63,754 nt of DNA from Aquimarina algiphila (lineage in GTDB: Bacteria; Bacteroidota; Bacteroidia; Flavobacteriales; Flavobacteriaceae): positions 1 through 63,754 of the forward strand of contig NZ_VLNR01000048.1 in assembly GCF_007489275.1 (NCBI RefSeq). The letters run 5' to 3'. Of this stretch, positions 25,921-34,610 are shown piece by piece. The notes beneath the pieces are model-generated. The model was not told where the DNA came from and searched no databases. It saw only the letters and a list, made by a program, of their open reading frames with translations. Positions within the stretch are counted from its first letter, which is position 1; the number at the start of each line of letters is the position of its first letter. The translations under genes were made by a program, and so were the position numbers.

Positions 25921-27453
25921 ATGAAAAACAATCTTATCGCAAGTATTAGCTTGCTATTGGCATGCTTTTTTGGATATGCGCAACCAACCGCTCCTTCAGG
26001 AAAAAAATGGCAAAAAGTAGACAACCTCTCTGATGAATTCAACGGTAATTTTGATAACAATAAATGGCAAAAAGTGCTGTGGGATTATACCAACACTCCG
26101 ACTAAGATGATCGAAGAAAATTCTGGAGTATCTCAAGGAAATTTATGGATTAAAGCTACATTGGGTCCTGAACCTTTATGGTTTCAAAGTTCTAGAATCT
26201 ATTCTAAAGCTCAAATCAAATTCCCAATGTACACTGAAAGCAGGATGATAACTGCTCACCTATCGGCTTATAATACTTTTTGGCTAAATAATGGAGATAT
26301 CAATAATAGAGATGAAATTGATATTGTTGAAAACAATTCAAGGCCTAGTTGCGGATGTCAGCCAAATTTTCCGTGGCAAATGAATTCTCAATATTTTCAG
26401 GTAATTAATGGAAATACAGAAAGAAATAAAGGAAATTTTGACAATAGAAATTTATCTCCTAATAATCCTAAAAAAGGAGTACGATGGAACGAAGAGTATC
26501 ACATAGTAGGTATGTGGTGGAAAGACGCTAATAATGTACAATTTTATCTTGATGGAGAACCTGCCGGAAGTGTAAAAACCAATAGACCGTTAACTAGAAA
26601 TCTAAATCTTATTTGGGATTTGTGGACTGATGACGAAAATTTTCTTGGTGGCGTAGCGGTTAAAAGTCATTTAAATGACAATACCATTAACACCATGAAA
26701 GTCGATTGGGTACACACATATAAACTGGTAAATGATAATGATGGTGGCAATACCGATAATTCCTATGTCATTAAGTCGGTAAAATCTAATAAATGGATTT
26801 CACCTATCAATGGAACCTCTAATAACGGTGCAAAAGTTGTAAATCATCAAAACGGAACTGGAAACGCAAGAGAATGGACATTTGTAGATAAAGGTGATGG
26901 ATACTCTGAAATCAAAAATATCAGGTCTGGTAGATGTTTAGCTGTTGCTGGAGGTAATCCTGCAAACGGGACTAAAATTATACAATGGGACTGTAAAGGG
27001 TACCAAGATCAGCAATGGAAAAGGGTTGATCGTGGAAATGGGCTATTTGCTTTTCAAAATAGAAAAACCGGTAAATGTATAGATTTACCAGCAGGAAATA
27101 TTGCCCATAATGTACAGTTCCAACAATGGGATTGTGGTGCATCTAACCAAAATCAACGTTTTTGGATTTTAAGTCCTGGTAAATTATCTTCTCATGATAT
27201 AGGGTTTGAATCAAACGAATCAGCCTCTTTAGGCTCATTTACTTTTCCTAACCCAACTAAAGGAACCTTAACCATTCCTAAACTACCCAAAGGCATTCAT
27301 AGTTTGAAAGTAATCGACATGTATGGTAAAGTTTTACTAGAACACAAAGTTAAATCTGGTGGAGATGATGTTATACTAAATGTTGATAGTTTAAACCCTG
27401 GAATGTATACCTTATTAATTGATGACGAATCTATAAAATTTTTAAAAGAATAA
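25921..27453 (+). CDS. Secreted GH16 glycoside hydrolase with ricin-type lectin domain
   Basis: A 510-residue exported enzyme. Signal peptide at 1-20 (cut GYA|QPT). A GH16 domain spans about 25-270, with catalytic motif ExDxxE as E132-I-D134-I-V-E137 (nucleophile, assistant, acid/base). A ricin-type beta-trefoil (CBM13-like) lies at about 280-420 with QxW repeats such as IIQWDCKGYQDQQW and FQQWDCGASNQNQRFW. The last ~70 residues are a type IX secretion sorting tail (FTFPNPTKGTLTIPKLPKG). GH16 enzymes cut beta-1,3 or beta-1,4 glucans and galactans. The marine context and fold pattern suggest agarase- or porphyranase-like activity, but the subfamily is not certain. Confidence 0.85.
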   Translation: MKNNLIASISLLLACFFGYAQPTAPSGKKWQKVDNLSDEFNGNFDNNKWQKVLWDYTNTPTKMIEENSGVSQGNLWIKATLGPEPLWFQSSRIYSKAQIKFPMYTESRMITAHLSAYNTFWLNNGDINNRDEIDIVENNSRPSCGCQPNFPWQMNSQYFQVINGNTERNKGNFDNRNLSPNNPKKGVRWNEEYHIVGMWWKDANNVQFYLDGEPAGSVKTNRPLTRNLNLIWDLWTDDENFLGGVAVKSHLNDNTINTMKVDWVHTYKLVNDNDGGNTDNSYVIKSVKSNKWISPINGTSNNGAKVVNHQNGTGNAREWTFVDKGDGYSEIKNIRSGRCLAVAGGNPANGTKIIQWDCKGYQDQQWKRVDRGNGLFAFQNRKTGKCIDLPAGNIAHNVQFQQWDCGASNQNQRFWILSPGKLSSHDIGFESNESASLGSFTFPNPTKGTLTIPKLPKGIHSLKVIDMYGKVLLEHKVKSGGDDVILNVDSLNPGMYTLLIDDESIKFLKE

Positions 27454-27495
27454 AACTAAATAATACAAAACCGAAGAATAATTCAACTTAACTTA

Positions 27496-27537
27496 GAAAC
27501 CGTCTTTTTGTAAAGTAAAAAGACGGTTTCTTTTTTT
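27496..27537 (+). terminator. Terminator of the GH16 gene
   Basis: Arms GAAACCGTCTTTTT (27496-27509) and AAAAAGACGGTTTC (27517-27530) are followed by seven T. The rest of the gap to 27857 is AT-rich, with two CGAAT repeats near 27620-27650 and no clear promoter. Confidence 0.85.
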
Positions 27538-27857
27538 ATCAAAATGTGGTTTATATAAAAACCACTAAAATGCTATACATTATATTCATTCATTAGCTTT
27601 TAAAAATCAAATTTATATTAAACGAATTCTAATACAAACAAAACGAATACTAAAAGAGTCATTATTCTTATAAATGTACTAATTACATTTATACAATTAA
27701 AAATAAAATCGTAGAACTTATTTATATACCATTATCTAATGGTTTTTTTTAAAACTTAGAATAACAAAAGCATGTTCTATTCGTTTGAAATAACAGTAGT
27801 CGACAAATCATTCTTTTCCCGATCACAAAACAAATCTTAACTTAACTCAACTATAAC

Positions 27858-30800
27858 ATGAAAACTCTTAAACCAATTTTCTGTGCTCTACTCTTTTTTT
27901 TAGCACTACTAAAAAGTTATTCCCAAGAACACCCTTTCCTTATTGTTAAGGAGAACCAATATCCAGAAATACGAAAAAAAGCCGAATCGGGTCTTCTTGG
28001 TTCTATTAGAAGTATTGCATTTCAAAGATGGAATGGACCAGAAGGCAATACAACTTTAAACTATAACATTAGTGCATATATATTAGAAGCGAACCCTTCT
28101 GCTAGAAAAAAATACAAAGATAAAATATATAGTATTTTAAAAAACAGAACGTTTGTAAAGCCCAATGGTCATGGAGCTTTAGTTAATGCTACTTTTACTC
28201 AGTTTTATTCCATTCTTGCATTGGACATTATTTACAATGACCTTACTACAAGTCAAAGAAATATTGCTGAAAAAAACATTAGAGATTATATAAACTATTT
28301 CAGAGCTGATGATAAAGGAGGAAGAAAATTAGCGCGATATGGTATAAACTTATTATTTGCGATATACGAAAATGATCAGCCTGAAATCAAAAAGTGGAAA
28401 AAATTGTATGATGACTATCTCTTCGACAAATCCATTTTAAATGATGGTTCCTGGGGGCAATCTACAGGGTATATATTTGCTAGACTTCACGGTACTCGTA
28501 TGTCAAAAACACACATAATAGACGTGATGGAATTTACGGGAATTGGCAACTACTACAACAACCCATTAATGCAAAAGGCTTTTGAATGGTCTCCTACATT
28601 TGCACTTACTCCTTTTGGAACATTCACTAAGTTTGGAGATACAGGTCTTAATGAAAGAAGATTTGGTCACCAATCTAATGTTCATTATGCAGAAAAATAC
28701 GGCCCTAAAGTCGCCAGCTTTTTCGAATGGCATAAAGGAAACGATGGTCCACTTACTTTCAACTCAACTAACTTTATGTTATTGTTTATGAGAAGTAATA
28801 ATAGACCCAAACCTGTTATGCCAATCTCTTTACTCAAAGAGCAATCTGGAGTAGCACTTTGGGATAAAACAGACTCTAAAGAAGCATTACAAGGTATTCT
28901 TTATTGCCTTAAAAGAGATGACCCCACAATAGATAACATAACCCATGACTTAGAAGAATCAAATTCATTTAGTATCGTGGGATATGGACAACACTTAGTA
29001 ATGAATTCTGGTGTAAGATATAACAATGCGAATGGATGCGGAGGAGGATATCCTGGACAAGCTCCTGATAGTGGAGGTTGGAACCGAGCTACGCTTCATA
29101 ACACAGTGCTAATTGGCAATAAAAAACAACATGACCAAAGAGACGGAAATGGTTTAGTAGATGGACTTGTAGGAGGAAATATTGAATTTGGAACTACTGA
29201 TGCCGGTCCAGCTATTAAGAATGGAACTCACAAAAGGACTATGCATTTAATACAACCAATCTCTGGTAAATCTAACGGATACTTTGTAATTCACGATGAA
29301 GTAAAGTCTAATGATTCTAAGGATCCTGTGAATATAAATTTTCAAGTAAACACCAAACGTAATGATACAAAAACTATTACCAAAAATGAAGAGTACTCAG
29401 CACCTGCTAATGCTTCTATTGTATTTAAAACCAAGGCAGATGGTGAAAGTGCTAATTTATTTTTTGCATCACAACCTTCGATATCTATAGTAAAATCCTA
29501 TAAAGGAGAGTTCTCGAAAGGGAAATGTAATGAAATAAAAGTACCTGTAACAGATAATATTAGAGCGACTTATCAGGCTGCTTCTGATGGTTATGTACGA
29601 GCTACCACGGTGATTTTCCCAGAAGATAAAACACATAAGAAACCTCCAATTTCTAAAATTTCAAATGCAAATTATAGTGGAGCAATTATTTCACATAGTA
29701 CTAGTTTCAAAGACTATTACATTGGTGCAAATCAAAATAAATCTAATACCTACGGTATGATTTCTTTTAAAGCCAATACCACTTTTTTCAGAAAAGAATC
29801 CGGTAAGACTACTAAATTTTCTTCTACTAACGGAACTAGTTTTAGAGATACTGAAGGTGTAGATTATGGGTATCAAGCTTCTCAACAGGTAAGTATCGTA
29901 TTAGAAAATAATTCTGGTAGTATCAATTCAAATTCAAATTCAAATGTTACTTTCTTCAGACAAGGTATCACTGGAGTAAAATTAAATGGAACCAACACTA
30001 CTGTTATTTCTTCTGCTTTAAATTCTGTCACAGTAACCATACCAGCCGGAAGGCATACAATAGAATTAATCATTAATGGAACTCCTCCTGTGGTAGTAAC
30101 AAGACCCCCAGCTAATTTATCTAACGGAAACTATTTTATTGAAACTCCAACCGGAGGTGCTAGAATTAAGAATACTAATGGCGCAAATATTTCTGTTACC
30201 ACAGGTTCTGGAAATGACGTTAAATGGACTTTTACTAAAATTGATGGTAGCATTAATGATTATACATTAAAAAATGTACAAACAGGAAGATATTTAGAAG
30301 TACCATATGGTGCTTGCAATGCAGGAGACAATACTCAAAACCCTAATGTTAATTTAGGTACCTATACGCAAGTTGTGGCAAATCACTTAAGGTGGAATAT
30401 TACTAAAGTAGGAAATGACTATTTCTTACAGCCATTACATTGCGAAAAAGTAGTGGATAGAAATAATGGAAAAAAGATGCACCTATGGCCTTATCAGGAA
30501 GGTAATAAAAATCAAAACTGGAAAATAGTTAGTGTTAACAAGCCACCAACACTATCTTTCTTAAGACCTACTGCAACTAATTTTACTGCAGGAGATAATC
30601 TTACTGTTGAAGCTAAGGCAGATGATGCAGATGGATCAATAAAGAAAGTAGACTTATATTTTGATGACAAATTTGTAAAAAAGAGCCCACAAGCCAATAC
30701 TCATATTTGGTGGAGTAAATATGATCCATTAATGACCAATTTACAAGAAGGAAACCATATTTTAAAACTGGTAGCTACCGATAACTTAGGAGCTACCTCT

Positions 30801-31781
30801 GAAGCCACTATGACAATATCTGTTGGTTCAACCACAAGTTGTACCTGGAACATACAAGCTGGTAAAGCCAATGATATTGGAGCCAATAAATCACATGTAT
30901 ATGTTATTGGAATTAATGGCCATTTATACAAATCCAATGGAAATGGTGGATGGACCAATACCGATAATACTAAAAAGCTAAAACGTATTGATGTTGCTCC
31001 TAGTGGTGATGTATGGGCGATTGGAGAAGATAATAAACTATGGCAATATAAATATCCAAATGGTCCCTGGTTAGATAAAAATGGTACTGGTATTGATATT
31101 GGTGTAGCCAATAACGTTTTTTACATTCTTGGTCTGGACAATAGAATAAGAAAGTACGAAGGTGGCGGAAAATATACTACACTTCCTAGCGGAACCGGAC
31201 AAAGAATTGATGTAGATGGTAACGGTACTCCCTGGATAGTTGGAATGAATAATGGACTCTATCAATGGAATGGAAGTGGCTGGAATAGAAAAGGATCACT
31301 TACAATCTTAGATATTGGCATAGACCCTAATGGAGATCAGGTGATCGTAACTAGTATGGATAAGAAAATATATCTATACACTGGTAATGGAGCATTTAAA
31401 CAATTACCAGGCGGAGCTAGCCAGGTTACTGTAGATTCTGATAAAATTCCTTGGATAATAACAGATGATAATCATATCTATAAGAGAAGCTGTAGTATTA
31501 ATGAAAGTATTCTTCTTGAAGGTGACAAAAATATTGGTAGTAACCATAAAATCACTATTTATCCCAATCCGGCCAAAGGCGATAACTTTACGATCAATCT
31601 TGGAGAATTTATTACTTCCAACATAAGAATATATGATGCACAAGGAAGAGAGGTCTATCAAACACAGACAGATAACAAAAGCATTCAAATAGATAGAAAA
31701 ACACTAATAAACACAGGTTTGTATTTTATTAAAATTAAACAAAACAAATCTACTTTTGTAAAAAAGATATTGCTTAAATAA
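27858..31781 (+). CDS. Secreted heparinase-II/III-like polysaccharide lyase, multimodular
   Basis: A 1307-residue exported protein, signal peptide at 1-22. Residues ~25-370 are a helical toroid like that of alginate and heparinase-type lyases (HPFLIVKENQYPEIRKKA, later LNDGSWGQSTGYIF). Residues ~370-740 resemble the heparinase II/III beta-sandwich, with the His-bearing NITHDLEESNSFSIVGYGQH. Then follow a ricin-like beta-trefoil (~750-890), an Ig-like domain (~895-990, LSFLRPTATNFTAGDNLTVE) and a tectonin-type propeller (~1000-1215, repeats like DVAPSGDVWAIGEDNKLWQY). A type IX sorting tail (ITIYPNPAKGDNFTINL) closes it. The substrate is unknown; an anionic algal polysaccharide fits. It is transcribed after the GH16 gene but has its own long leader region. 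Confidence 0.75.
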   Translation: MKTLKPIFCALLFFLALLKSYSQEHPFLIVKENQYPEIRKKAESGLLGSIRSIAFQRWNGPEGNTTLNYNISAYILEANPSARKKYKDKIYSILKNRTFVKPNGHGALVNATFTQFYSILALDIIYNDLTTSQRNIAEKNIRDYINYFRADDKGGRKLARYGINLLFAIYENDQPEIKKWKKLYDDYLFDKSILNDGSWGQSTGYIFARLHGTRMSKTHIIDVMEFTGIGNYYNNPLMQKAFEWSPTFALTPFGTFTKFGDTGLNERRFGHQSNVHYAEKYGPKVASFFEWHKGNDGPLTFNSTNFMLLFMRSNNRPKPVMPISLLKEQSGVALWDKTDSKEALQGILYCLKRDDPTIDNITHDLEESNSFSIVGYGQHLVMNSGVRYNNANGCGGGYPGQAPDSGGWNRATLHNTVLIGNKKQHDQRDGNGLVDGLVGGNIEFGTTDAGPAIKNGTHKRTMHLIQPISGKSNGYFVIHDEVKSNDSKDPVNINFQVNTKRNDTKTITKNEEYSAPANASIVFKTKADGESANLFFASQPSISIVKSYKGEFSKGKCNEIKVPVTDNIRATYQAASDGYVRATTVIFPEDKTHKKPPISKISNANYSGAIISHSTSFKDYYIGANQNKSNTYGMISFKANTTFFRKESGKTTKFSSTNGTSFRDTEGVDYGYQASQQVSIVLENNSGSINSNSNSNVTFFRQGITGVKLNGTNTTVISSALNSVTVTIPAGRHTIELIINGTPPVVVTRPPANLSNGNYFIETPTGGARIKNTNGANISVTTGSGNDVKWTFTKIDGSINDYTLKNVQTGRYLEVPYGACNAGDNTQNPNVNLGTYTQVVANHLRWNITKVGNDYFLQPLHCEKVVDRNNGKKMHLWPYQEGNKNQNWKIVSVNKPPTLSFLRPTATNFTAGDNLTVEAKADDADGSIKKVDLYFDDKFVKKSPQANTHIWWSKYDPLMTNLQEGNHILKLVATDNLGATSEATMTISVGSTTSCTWNIQAGKANDIGANKSHVYVIGINGHLYKSNGNGGWTNTDNTKKLKRIDVAPSGDVWAIGEDNKLWQYKYPNGPWLDKNGTGIDIGVANNVFYILGLDNRIRKYEGGGKYTTLPSGTGQRIDVDGNGTPWIVGMNNGLYQWNGSGWNRKGSLTILDIGIDPNGDQVIVTSMDKKIYLYTGNGAFKQLPGGASQVTVDSDKIPWIITDDNHIYKRSCSINESILLEGDKNIGSNHKITIYPNPAKGDNFTINLGEFITSNIRIYDAQGREVYQTQTDNKSIQIDRKTLINTGLYFIKIKQNKSTFVKKILLK

Positions 31782-31796
31782 GCTTTTGATTATAGT

Positions 31797-31839
31797 AATC
31801 ATTATCCCCTTCTGCCTTATTACAAAGGGGATAATGATT
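31797..31839. terminator. Bidirectional terminator
   Basis: Fifteen-base arms AATCATTATCCCCTT (31797-31811) and AAGGGGATAATGATT (31825-31839) separate the lyase gene from the convergent phospholipase-like gene. The T runs are short. Confidence 0.6.
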
Positions 31840-31854
31840 TAAACTAAAAGGCGC

Positions 31855-32652
31855 CTATCCTCTGCAACCTCTTATCACTCCAAATAAATAATCATCTGCA
31901 GCTTCAAAATATTCATCACCACATTCTCTATCAAAAGGATTTGTACTTCCTCCATTTACACGTCCGCAACGATCATGATCCAAACAATCTTTAGTCCATG
32001 CACTTGCTATTGTAAAAGTTCCCGGACATCCAGAACCGCATCTACCAATACAACGATCTCCATTAACCAATATATTTTCATTTACATCACCACGATCATC
32101 ATCATAATTTGCAGTAACAACAGTATTTTTTCTAATACAAGTAACTCCCTCATTTCTACTCTTTAAATCTGTCATAACATTTTTTGGAGATTTTACTTTT
32201 ACTTTTGAGTATTTATAATTACTAGGAGATTTAGCCCAATATTCTAATAATCTTAATAATGTATACTCTGCCATTGTAAAATTATCAGCAGATTTATCCT
32301 TAAATAAAAAGAGAGAAATCTCTTCTCCCAGCATTAATAGAATTTCTTTTTGTTTATGAGTTAATACAACATCGTTTCCATCAAAATCTATAGTTTCATC
32401 ACCATAAGCCACAGAAGCAGACAAGGTATTTTTATCGATAGTCACTTCTACATTAAAAGTAAGCTCTTCTTTAGACTCTACTTTATAGGAAATGATATGA
32501 CCATCGATATCTTTTTTTCCTGTAAACACGTTTTCATCTTGAATTTCTAATCCAATAGATTCTGGGGTTTGATTGTCATCTGACTTATCGCAACTGGTAA
32601 AAAACAGAGATAATGAAACAAATAACAAGACAAGTTTTAATTCATTTTTCAT
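31855..32652 (-). CDS. Lipoprotein with phospholipase A2-like domain
   Basis: A 265-residue lipoprotein with signal MKNELKLVLLFVSLSLFFTS and lipobox Cys21. The N-terminal ~170 residues are not recognised. The C-terminal ~75 residues hold a Cys-rich domain with GRCGSGC (resembling the PLA2 calcium loop), then KDCLDHDRCGR with H226-D227. This is the C-x-x-H-D-x-C helix in which His and Asp are the catalytic pair of phospholipase A2. Two further cysteine pairs follow. A secreted, membrane-anchored phospholipase is likely but unproved. It stands alone on the minus strand between secreted carbohydrate enzymes. Confidence 0.65.
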   Translation of the reverse strand: MKNELKLVLLFVSLSLFFTSCDKSDDNQTPESIGLEIQDENVFTGKKDIDGHIISYKVESKEELTFNVEVTIDKNTLSASVAYGDETIDFDGNDVVLTHKQKEILLMLGEEISLFLFKDKSADNFTMAEYTLLRLLEYWAKSPSNYKYSKVKVKSPKNVMTDLKSRNEGVTCIRKNTVVTANYDDDRGDVNENILVNGDRCIGRCGSGCPGTFTIASAWTKDCLDHDRCGRVNGGSTNPFDRECGDEYFEAADDYLFGVIRGCRG

Positions 32653-32779
32653 GATATATATTATTTAAGTTAGTTTCACTAAAATAATTTATGCGTGAAT
32701 GAAGATCAAAACCTAAAGGTTATCAAATTATTATCCATTTGAAGGATGGACAACTGTTCAGAAAAAATTAAAAAAACAC

Positions 32780-33472
32780 TTATAATTCTATATTCAATCT
32801 TGCTTTCAACTCTATTTCACCTTTTGCAGTAACAACAACCTCTCTTGAATCTTTCTTTCTTCTAATCCAATCATTATGTAACATGGTTGTTAGCAGAGAA
32901 GATCCCAGAGCACCTGCGAGATGATGTCTTCGTTCACTCCAATCCAAACATGGGTGAGCAAAAGAGCGTTTTTGTAGTTGTAATGAATCGACATCAATAC
33001 TCAAATCTTGAAACCATTTTTTTCCTATTCTGGTTACCCTATATATTTTTGCTTCAATCTCTAAGATTCCATTTTTCAGTAATGCATCTGTGACCTTAAC
33101 ACCTATTTCACCTGCCAAATGATCATAACAAGTTCTGGCATATGTAATGTCATTATGTTTTGGTTTTTTAGTTCTCTCGTATTTATCTTCCAAAGGCACT
33201 AAACCTGCCATAGACTCAATTACTTGGGCTACTTCTGCGTTAGCATACCTATAGTATCTATGTCGTCCCTGTTTTTCAACCTGAAGTAAATTAGCCTCTA
33301 TGAGTTTTTTTAAATGATTACTAGCAGATTGTGCAGAAATATCTGCGCAAATAGATAATTCCATTGCCGTATAAGCTCTTCCATCTAATAGACACCAAAG
33401 CATAACAGAACGAGATTTATCTCCTAACAAAGAAGCAATCTGAGTAAATTTGTATTCAAACTTTTCTATCAT
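32780..33472 (-). CDS. ArsR-family helix-turn-helix regulator
   Basis: A 230-residue regulator. The winged helix is at residues 10-75 (ASLLGDKSRSVMLWCLLDGR, then LSICADISAQSASNHLKKLIEANLLQVEKQGRHRYYRY), which is the ArsR pattern. A long C-terminal part (~120 residues) with HPCLDWSERRHHLAGALGSS is shared by the YczG-like group, and its Cys and His residues could bind a metal or serve as a redox sensor. It is not next to a metal-transport gene, so the signal is unknown. The DinB gene 50 bases upstream runs in the same direction and may be co-transcribed. Confidence 0.85.
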   Translation of the reverse strand: MIEKFEYKFTQIASLLGDKSRSVMLWCLLDGRAYTAMELSICADISAQSASNHLKKLIEANLLQVEKQGRHRYYRYANAEVAQVIESMAGLVPLEDKYERTKKPKHNDITYARTCYDHLAGEIGVKVTDALLKNGILEIEAKIYRVTRIGKKWFQDLSIDVDSLQLQKRSFAHPCLDWSERRHHLAGALGSSLLTTMLHNDWIRRKKDSREVVVTAKGEIELKARLNIEL

Positions 33473-33519
33473 TACAAATACACTATTACAATACTATTTA
33501 TAAAAAACATTTGATAATT

Positions 33520-33990
33520 TCAATCCCAAATCTTAGGTCGCTCAATTCTCAAGGTTCTTAAATAATCTAACATTTGCCCCATATGCACCGCTTCATGAAA
33601 TACGATTCGATTTAAATAATCTCCAAGTTTTTTACTTTGTCCAACCTCTGTTCTTTCTATTCTTATATTTTCAAGATCTAATTCGGTAAGGTTTCCTATC
33701 ATATCAAGGAAACTGCTACGATATTGTTCGGCTATCTTAAGTTCATATTGTAAATCTATGTATTTTAATTCTCTCCAAGGGGATTCATAATCTCCTAAAT
33801 TACCTCTATTCTTGATAATGGTATGAAATAAGTGTTCACATTCTAATACATGCCTTATCATTTCAATAATAGTAAAAGCTTCTTTATCTGGTTTCCAATT
33901 AAAATATTTTTCTGGAATCCCATTCCAAAGTTTAAGACTCCTTCTTCTTGTTTCAGAAAGATTTAGTAAAATAAGTGCTATCGAGTTCAT
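33520..33990 (-). CDS. DinB family protein
   Basis: A four-helix-bundle DinB/YfiT-type protein, about 156 residues from the start MNSIALILLNLSE. I choose that start rather than an ATG 72 bases upstream because the promoter TACTTTTG (34019-34012, minus strand) lies between them. The histidine triad that binds a divalent metal is seen as H (in MIRHVLECEHLFHT) and H...H in FHEAVHMGQMLDYLR. Members are metal-dependent thiol transferases (for example bacillithiol-linked detoxification) or have unknown roles. It may be co-transcribed with the ArsR regulator. Confidence 0.85.
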   Translation of the reverse strand: MNSIALILLNLSETRRRSLKLWNGIPEKYFNWKPDKEAFTIIEMIRHVLECEHLFHTIIKNRGNLGDYESPWRELKYIDLQYELKIAEQYRSSFLDMIGNLTELDLENIRIERTEVGQSKKLGDYLNRIVFHEAVHMGQMLDYLRTLRIERPKIWD

Positions 33991-34011
33991 AAAATTAATA
34001 TTTGTAGCATA

Positions 34012-34019
34012 CAAAAGTA
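34012..34019 (-). promoter_or_regulatory. -7 element of the DinB gene
   Basis: On the minus strand TACTTTTG matches TAnnTTTG. A start near 34005 gives a 15-base leader to the ATG at 33990 and excludes the upstream ATG at 34062. Confidence 0.6.
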
Positions 34020-34369
34020 GACACTTCATCTTTTTTTGTTTCCTTCTGAAATGAAGTATCAAATCTTTATTTCACCATAACTTTCATAGGTTATTTTACA
34101 ATTCTCACCATATAATTCTCAAAATATCATCAATTTATCAACACGAAAACGTTGTAGTAGATTTATCAATCTAAGAAATTGAATATTTCACAATAACTTA
34201 GTGAAAGTTTAACACAAGAAACACTTTTATTAATAAAAAACTACTAATTATGAAATCACCCTCTCCTCCAACGAAAAATCAGAATTTTTTTTGCGTTTTA
34301 TCTAACATATAAAACCAACAAATAATACACCATTCTGATTCTTATCTTCTTTATGATAATGTATTTTTT

Positions 34370-34381
34370 TATACCGGTATA
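34370..34381 (+). other. Palindrome TATACCGGTATA
   Basis: A perfect 12-base palindrome in the 620-base gap before the amylase gene. It contains the only CCGG-centred site in an otherwise AT-rich region; it may be an operator. Confidence 0.3.
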
Positions 34382-34532
34382 GTTTTTATTATTCATAGAT
34401 AACATCAAAAGTTTTCTTTTCGAAATAAAACCCAATATACGCATGATTAGTTATTACCCTAACTATATCATTTTCTTAACTATAGATAAATATATACATA
34501 ATTATTTCTGAAGATGATTAGATATTTTACTT

Positions 34533-34551
34533 GAAATACGTGCTGTATTTC
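34533..34551 (+). promoter_or_regulatory. Possible operator upstream of the amylase gene
   Basis: GAAATAC (34533-34539) and GTATTTC (34545-34551) form an inverted repeat with a five-base spacer, 60 bases before the amylase ATG. It is the right size for a LacI- or other dimeric regulator. No regulator gene is adjacent. The remainder of 34020-34610 is AT-rich, with no gene. Confidence 0.35.
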
Positions 34552-34610
34552 GGGATAACACAAATTTTTTTAAACGCTAATTATTCTTAATTGAATTAAA
34601 AAATTGCAAA

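Noticed and set aside
33991..34062. Longer DinB protein from the ATG at 34062
   Set aside because: The promoter TACTTTTG at 34019-34012 lies downstream of that ATG, and the added residues do not fit the four-helix fold.
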